A stretch of 64,000 bases of DNA from Manihot esculenta (taxonomy: Eukaryota > Streptophyta > Magnoliopsida > Malpighiales > Euphorbiaceae), in the NCBI RefSeq assembly GCF_001659605.2, contig NC_035170.2:3162001-3226000 (forward strand). Reading direction: 5' to 3'. Each line of letters opens with the position of its first letter. Position 1 is the stretch's first letter. Shown piece after piece: positions 61,417-64,000 of the stretch. Below the pieces are notes generated by a model. That model ran no database searches. It saw only the letters and a list, made by a program, of their open reading frames with translations, and had not been told where the DNA came from. The position numbers were made by a program, and so were the translations under genes.

Positions 61417-62791
61417 TAATGTAATTTTTAAAATGTTACAATAATTATAATTTTGAAGAAAAATATATGATGAAATTAAAAAAATAACAATGATATCAAT
61501 ATTTTTATTTTATTAATATCTATCTTTGAGAATCTAAAATTAAGTTTATTGTCAAAATTTTTTATGTAAAATTTAAGTGTTAATTTATTTCCTAAATCTT
61601 AATCCTCCACTATAAGTAATTTATTTTATAAAAAATTAATTTAAATAAAATTTTATAAAATGATATAGGATTTTTTTATTTGAAAATAAAAAATTTATAA
61701 ATTAAGAAAATTCTTTCATTATAAATAAATAAATTAATAAAAATTAAATTAAATTAAATTAAATTTTTATCAATTTTTTTCATTCGAAATGGAGAGTAAA
61801 TAATTTTTTTATTAGTAGAATAATTATTTTAAAAAATATTTATTTTGTAAAAGAAGTGATATATATTATTCATAAATTTATTATTTTGTCCACGTTTAAC
61901 CATTCATTCGGTTCCTACGTGTTCATCGTATGATTTAAACAAGAGTCTATTTAATTTTATCATTGAAGTTGCCGTTAAAAAGTATTTTTTATTCATAATA
62001 ACATTAAAAATAATAAAATAATATATTTTTAACTGTTTTTTCAATTTCATTTAAAATATATATTTTTCAAAACTTTTCAACCTCAATATCAGTCAGATAC
62101 CAAGTAAATATAGATTTATTCAAATGAAGCTATTTCGAAAATAACAAATTAATGAAAGGTAAATTAAATTAAAAATGTGAACAAATTAAATTCAAGCAAA
62201 TAATAATTAAATCATACTAATCAAAATAAATCAAATTACATAAAAAAATAAAATTAAATAAATAAATAAAAATTACTTCTGCATCGATTCAATTATACCA
62301 TATAAATTTTTATTAAATTTATAGACCCGTTAAAACTAAAATATCTAACGAATATTATCGAATGCAAGCATCAAAATTTTTATTAAATCCATAAACTCAT
62401 CGAAGTATTGCAACAAATTATTAGTACAAAAATTTTAAAAATAAGAATAACCATCCATACATCAATATAAAAAAGAGAATATTGCATAACTCTGCTAAAT
62501 GAAAGTCGCTGAACGTAATGACATAGTATCAAGATTGAAATTTCCAACATTAAAGTTTTAGAAAATAATATTAAAATTTTTAAAAAATAATATTAAAATA
62601 AATTAATAAAAAATAAATATCGAAACAATTTATTATAATTTATTTTTATGTATTTATTTTGACACATCGAATGAGATATGAAGTGCCCACGATTGACTTG
62701 TCATTGAGAGCCGTAAAAAATAAAACAAATTTTTTTTTTTATCGAAACGTAACTATACAAAGGTGATCATAATCTTCAAAATTACATATAA
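61288..62791. other. AT-rich spacer
   Basis: No gene. Contains an (AAT)n run at 61373-61417 and otherwise A/T-rich sequence. Confidence 0.6.
61373..61417. repeat. (AAT)n microsatellite
   Basis: About 15 AAT units, ending at AATAATTAATG. Confidence 0.93.
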
Positions 62792-62816
62792 TGCGGTGAG
62801 CGTGGATCGAACACGC

Positions 62817-62859
<43 letters not shown>

Positions 62860-62864
62860 CCCGC
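62792..62864 (-). tRNA. tRNA-Phe(GAA): tRNA-Phe (anticodon GAA)
   Basis: 73 bases including the discriminator A. The acceptor starts GCGGGGA and the 3' strand ends CACCGCA. The D arm has AGCTCAGTTGGGAGAGC. The anticodon stem-loop CAGAC-TGAAGAT-CTG carries GAA. The T arm CGCGTGTTCGATCCACGC has a perfect box B (GTTCGATCC). It looks like a functional nuclear plant tRNA-Phe gene without an intron. Confidence 0.97.
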
Positions 62865-63336
62865 TTGATGTCAATTTAGGAGTTTGTCCTTAAAATCATC
62901 GTTATATTAAAATTAAGCACAATGTAATAGTAATATTTTTCCTTTATTAAATTAGAAAAATAAAGGCTATTTTAAAATATGGATGTTTTGGTTTAATGAA
63001 GTCAAAATATAAATTTTAACTAATTGAATTTAAAAAAATTAAATATATATGAATACAGAAATATAATTTCTTTTAAGATTGAAAAATGTTAATCTTTCTA
63101 ATACCCTTAAATAATATATAATTGAATTAAAAATAATTTTTTATTTAGAAAATATATTTTTGTTTGAAATATCAAAAAAATAATTTATAAAAAGCTTCTT
63201 ATCAAAAGAAAATTAAAGTTGAAGGAAATATGTTTTTTTTTGAAAAAAGAAAAAGAAATATTTTAAAAATTAGGGCATTGATTCATTCCCTTTTTGTCAT
63301 ACATTACATAAATAAGTAAAGATTAAGGCACCGGGA
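62865..63336. other. AT-rich spacer between the two tRNA genes
   Basis: No gene seen. The tRNA-Phe gene points left and tRNA-Asn points right, so this spacer holds the upstream regions of both. Confidence 0.6.
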
Positions 63337-63353
63337 GCTGGAGTAGCTCAGTC

Positions 63354-63386
<33 letters not shown>

Positions 63387-63410
63387 AAGGTTCAACCCCT
63401 TCTTCTAGCG
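63337..63410 (+). tRNA. tRNA-Asn(GTT): tRNA-Asn (anticodon GUU)
   Basis: 74 bases including the discriminator G. Acceptor GCTGGAG pairs with TTCTAGC through G-T wobbles. The D arm is AGCTCAGTCGGTTAGAGC and the anticodon loop CTGTTAA carries GTT. The T arm is GAAGG-TTCAACC-CCTTC. The T loop reads TTCAACC where TTCGANC is usual, so box B carries one change from consensus (G to A). A short T run at 63422-63427 could end pol III transcription. Either a functional but slightly weak gene or a young pseudogene. Confidence 0.88.
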
Positions 63411-64000
63411 TTTACATATAGTTTTTTTCTAAAACAAATTATAATAAATCTTATAATGGGCTGCACACTGCCCTGTAAGTTCTTTTTAATTTTGAGGGCA
63501 TGTTTTGGGTTAAGGATCCAATGCCCCTTAATGGCTATTGACCCATTACCACATCAACACCATTAGACATAGAGACTAGTTGCCCACTGCCCAATTTCAA
63601 TTTGGTTGACAAACTCCCAAGATGTGCCCTTGTTCATCTTCATCTTAGTTTTCTCATTACAACTCTTATATGATACAAAAATTTTATTATAGTGATTGAT
63701 TATGATAAATCTTATATAGGTTTCACTATAATTAATAGTTAAATTTAATCATTCTATATATAATAATTATATATGATGCGATTCGATTTCACATATAACT
63801 AAGTCAAGTATTACCGCTGCATCTCTTTTAAAATTTGTCACTTTTTTTTGAGTTTGCATGTGAAGTCATTAGGTATTTTAATCATTGAGTATCCACACTC
63901 ATAGTAAAAATTTATAATAATATTAAACTTGGAGTAAATTTAGACTTAACATCGTATATAAACATCTTATATTATACTCTATGGAAATGGTCTACAATAA
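63411..64000. other. Spacer at the window end
   Basis: No gene supported. The open frame at 63363-63566 overlaps the tRNA-Asn gene and has no domain. Confidence 0.6.

Overview
This window is eukaryotic nuclear DNA from a dicotyledonous plant. The spacers are very AT-rich, the genes have GT-AG introns, plant-only transcription factor families (Dof, B3/REM, AP2/ERF with an EAR repressor motif) are present, and the repeats are typical plant LTR retrotransposons, a LINE and a tRNA-derived SINE. Gene content and repeat style would fit a rosid such as a member of the Euphorbiaceae, but this was not tested by any search.

Layout. 1-2.4 kb: a two-exon Dof zinc-finger gene on the minus strand. 2.4-6.7 kb: AT-rich spacer with a MITE-like repeat. 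6.7-12.3 kb: a SINE with perfect 17-bp target-site duplications, then a dead LINE that has three internal tandem duplications and is split by a probable solo LTR. 12.3-19.5 kb: AT-rich spacer with small repeats. 19.5-30.1 kb: the gene-rich core, all on the plus strand: a six-exon REM gene with three B3 domains, a two-exon cytosolic HSP70 with a perfect heat-shock element, and an eleven-exon geranylgeranyltransferase-I beta subunit gene. 30.1-35.5 kb: spacer. 35.5-36.2 kb: an intronless ERF3-type repressor gene on the minus strand. 37.8-61.3 kb: a three-level nest of Ty3/gypsy elements. 62.8-63.4 kb: tRNA-Phe(GAA) and tRNA-Asn(GUU) genes.

The nest, from outside in, is as follows. A decayed Tat-like element (minus strand, LTRs of about 0.5 kb at 37813-38348 and 60780-61287) holds Element A (plus strand, 43199-60330). 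Element A has LTRs of about 2.5 kb and an internal region missing most of pol. Its 5' LTR is in turn split by Element B (minus strand, 43796-53341, target-site duplication ACGCA). Element B is a chromovirus-like element whose two 2177-bp LTRs differ at only three positions I could find, so it landed recently. Its single gag-pol frame is broken only by three stop codons.

The most unusual signal is in the LTRs of A and B. Both carry clusters of a 13-bp dyad, TTCGGC-N-GCCGAA, often spaced 17-20 bp apart, that is, close to two helical turns. Both also have a short hairpin directly before the polypurine tract. The host genes look conserved and intact. They do not form an operon-like system; they are neighbours with independent roles in transcriptional control, protein folding and protein prenylation.
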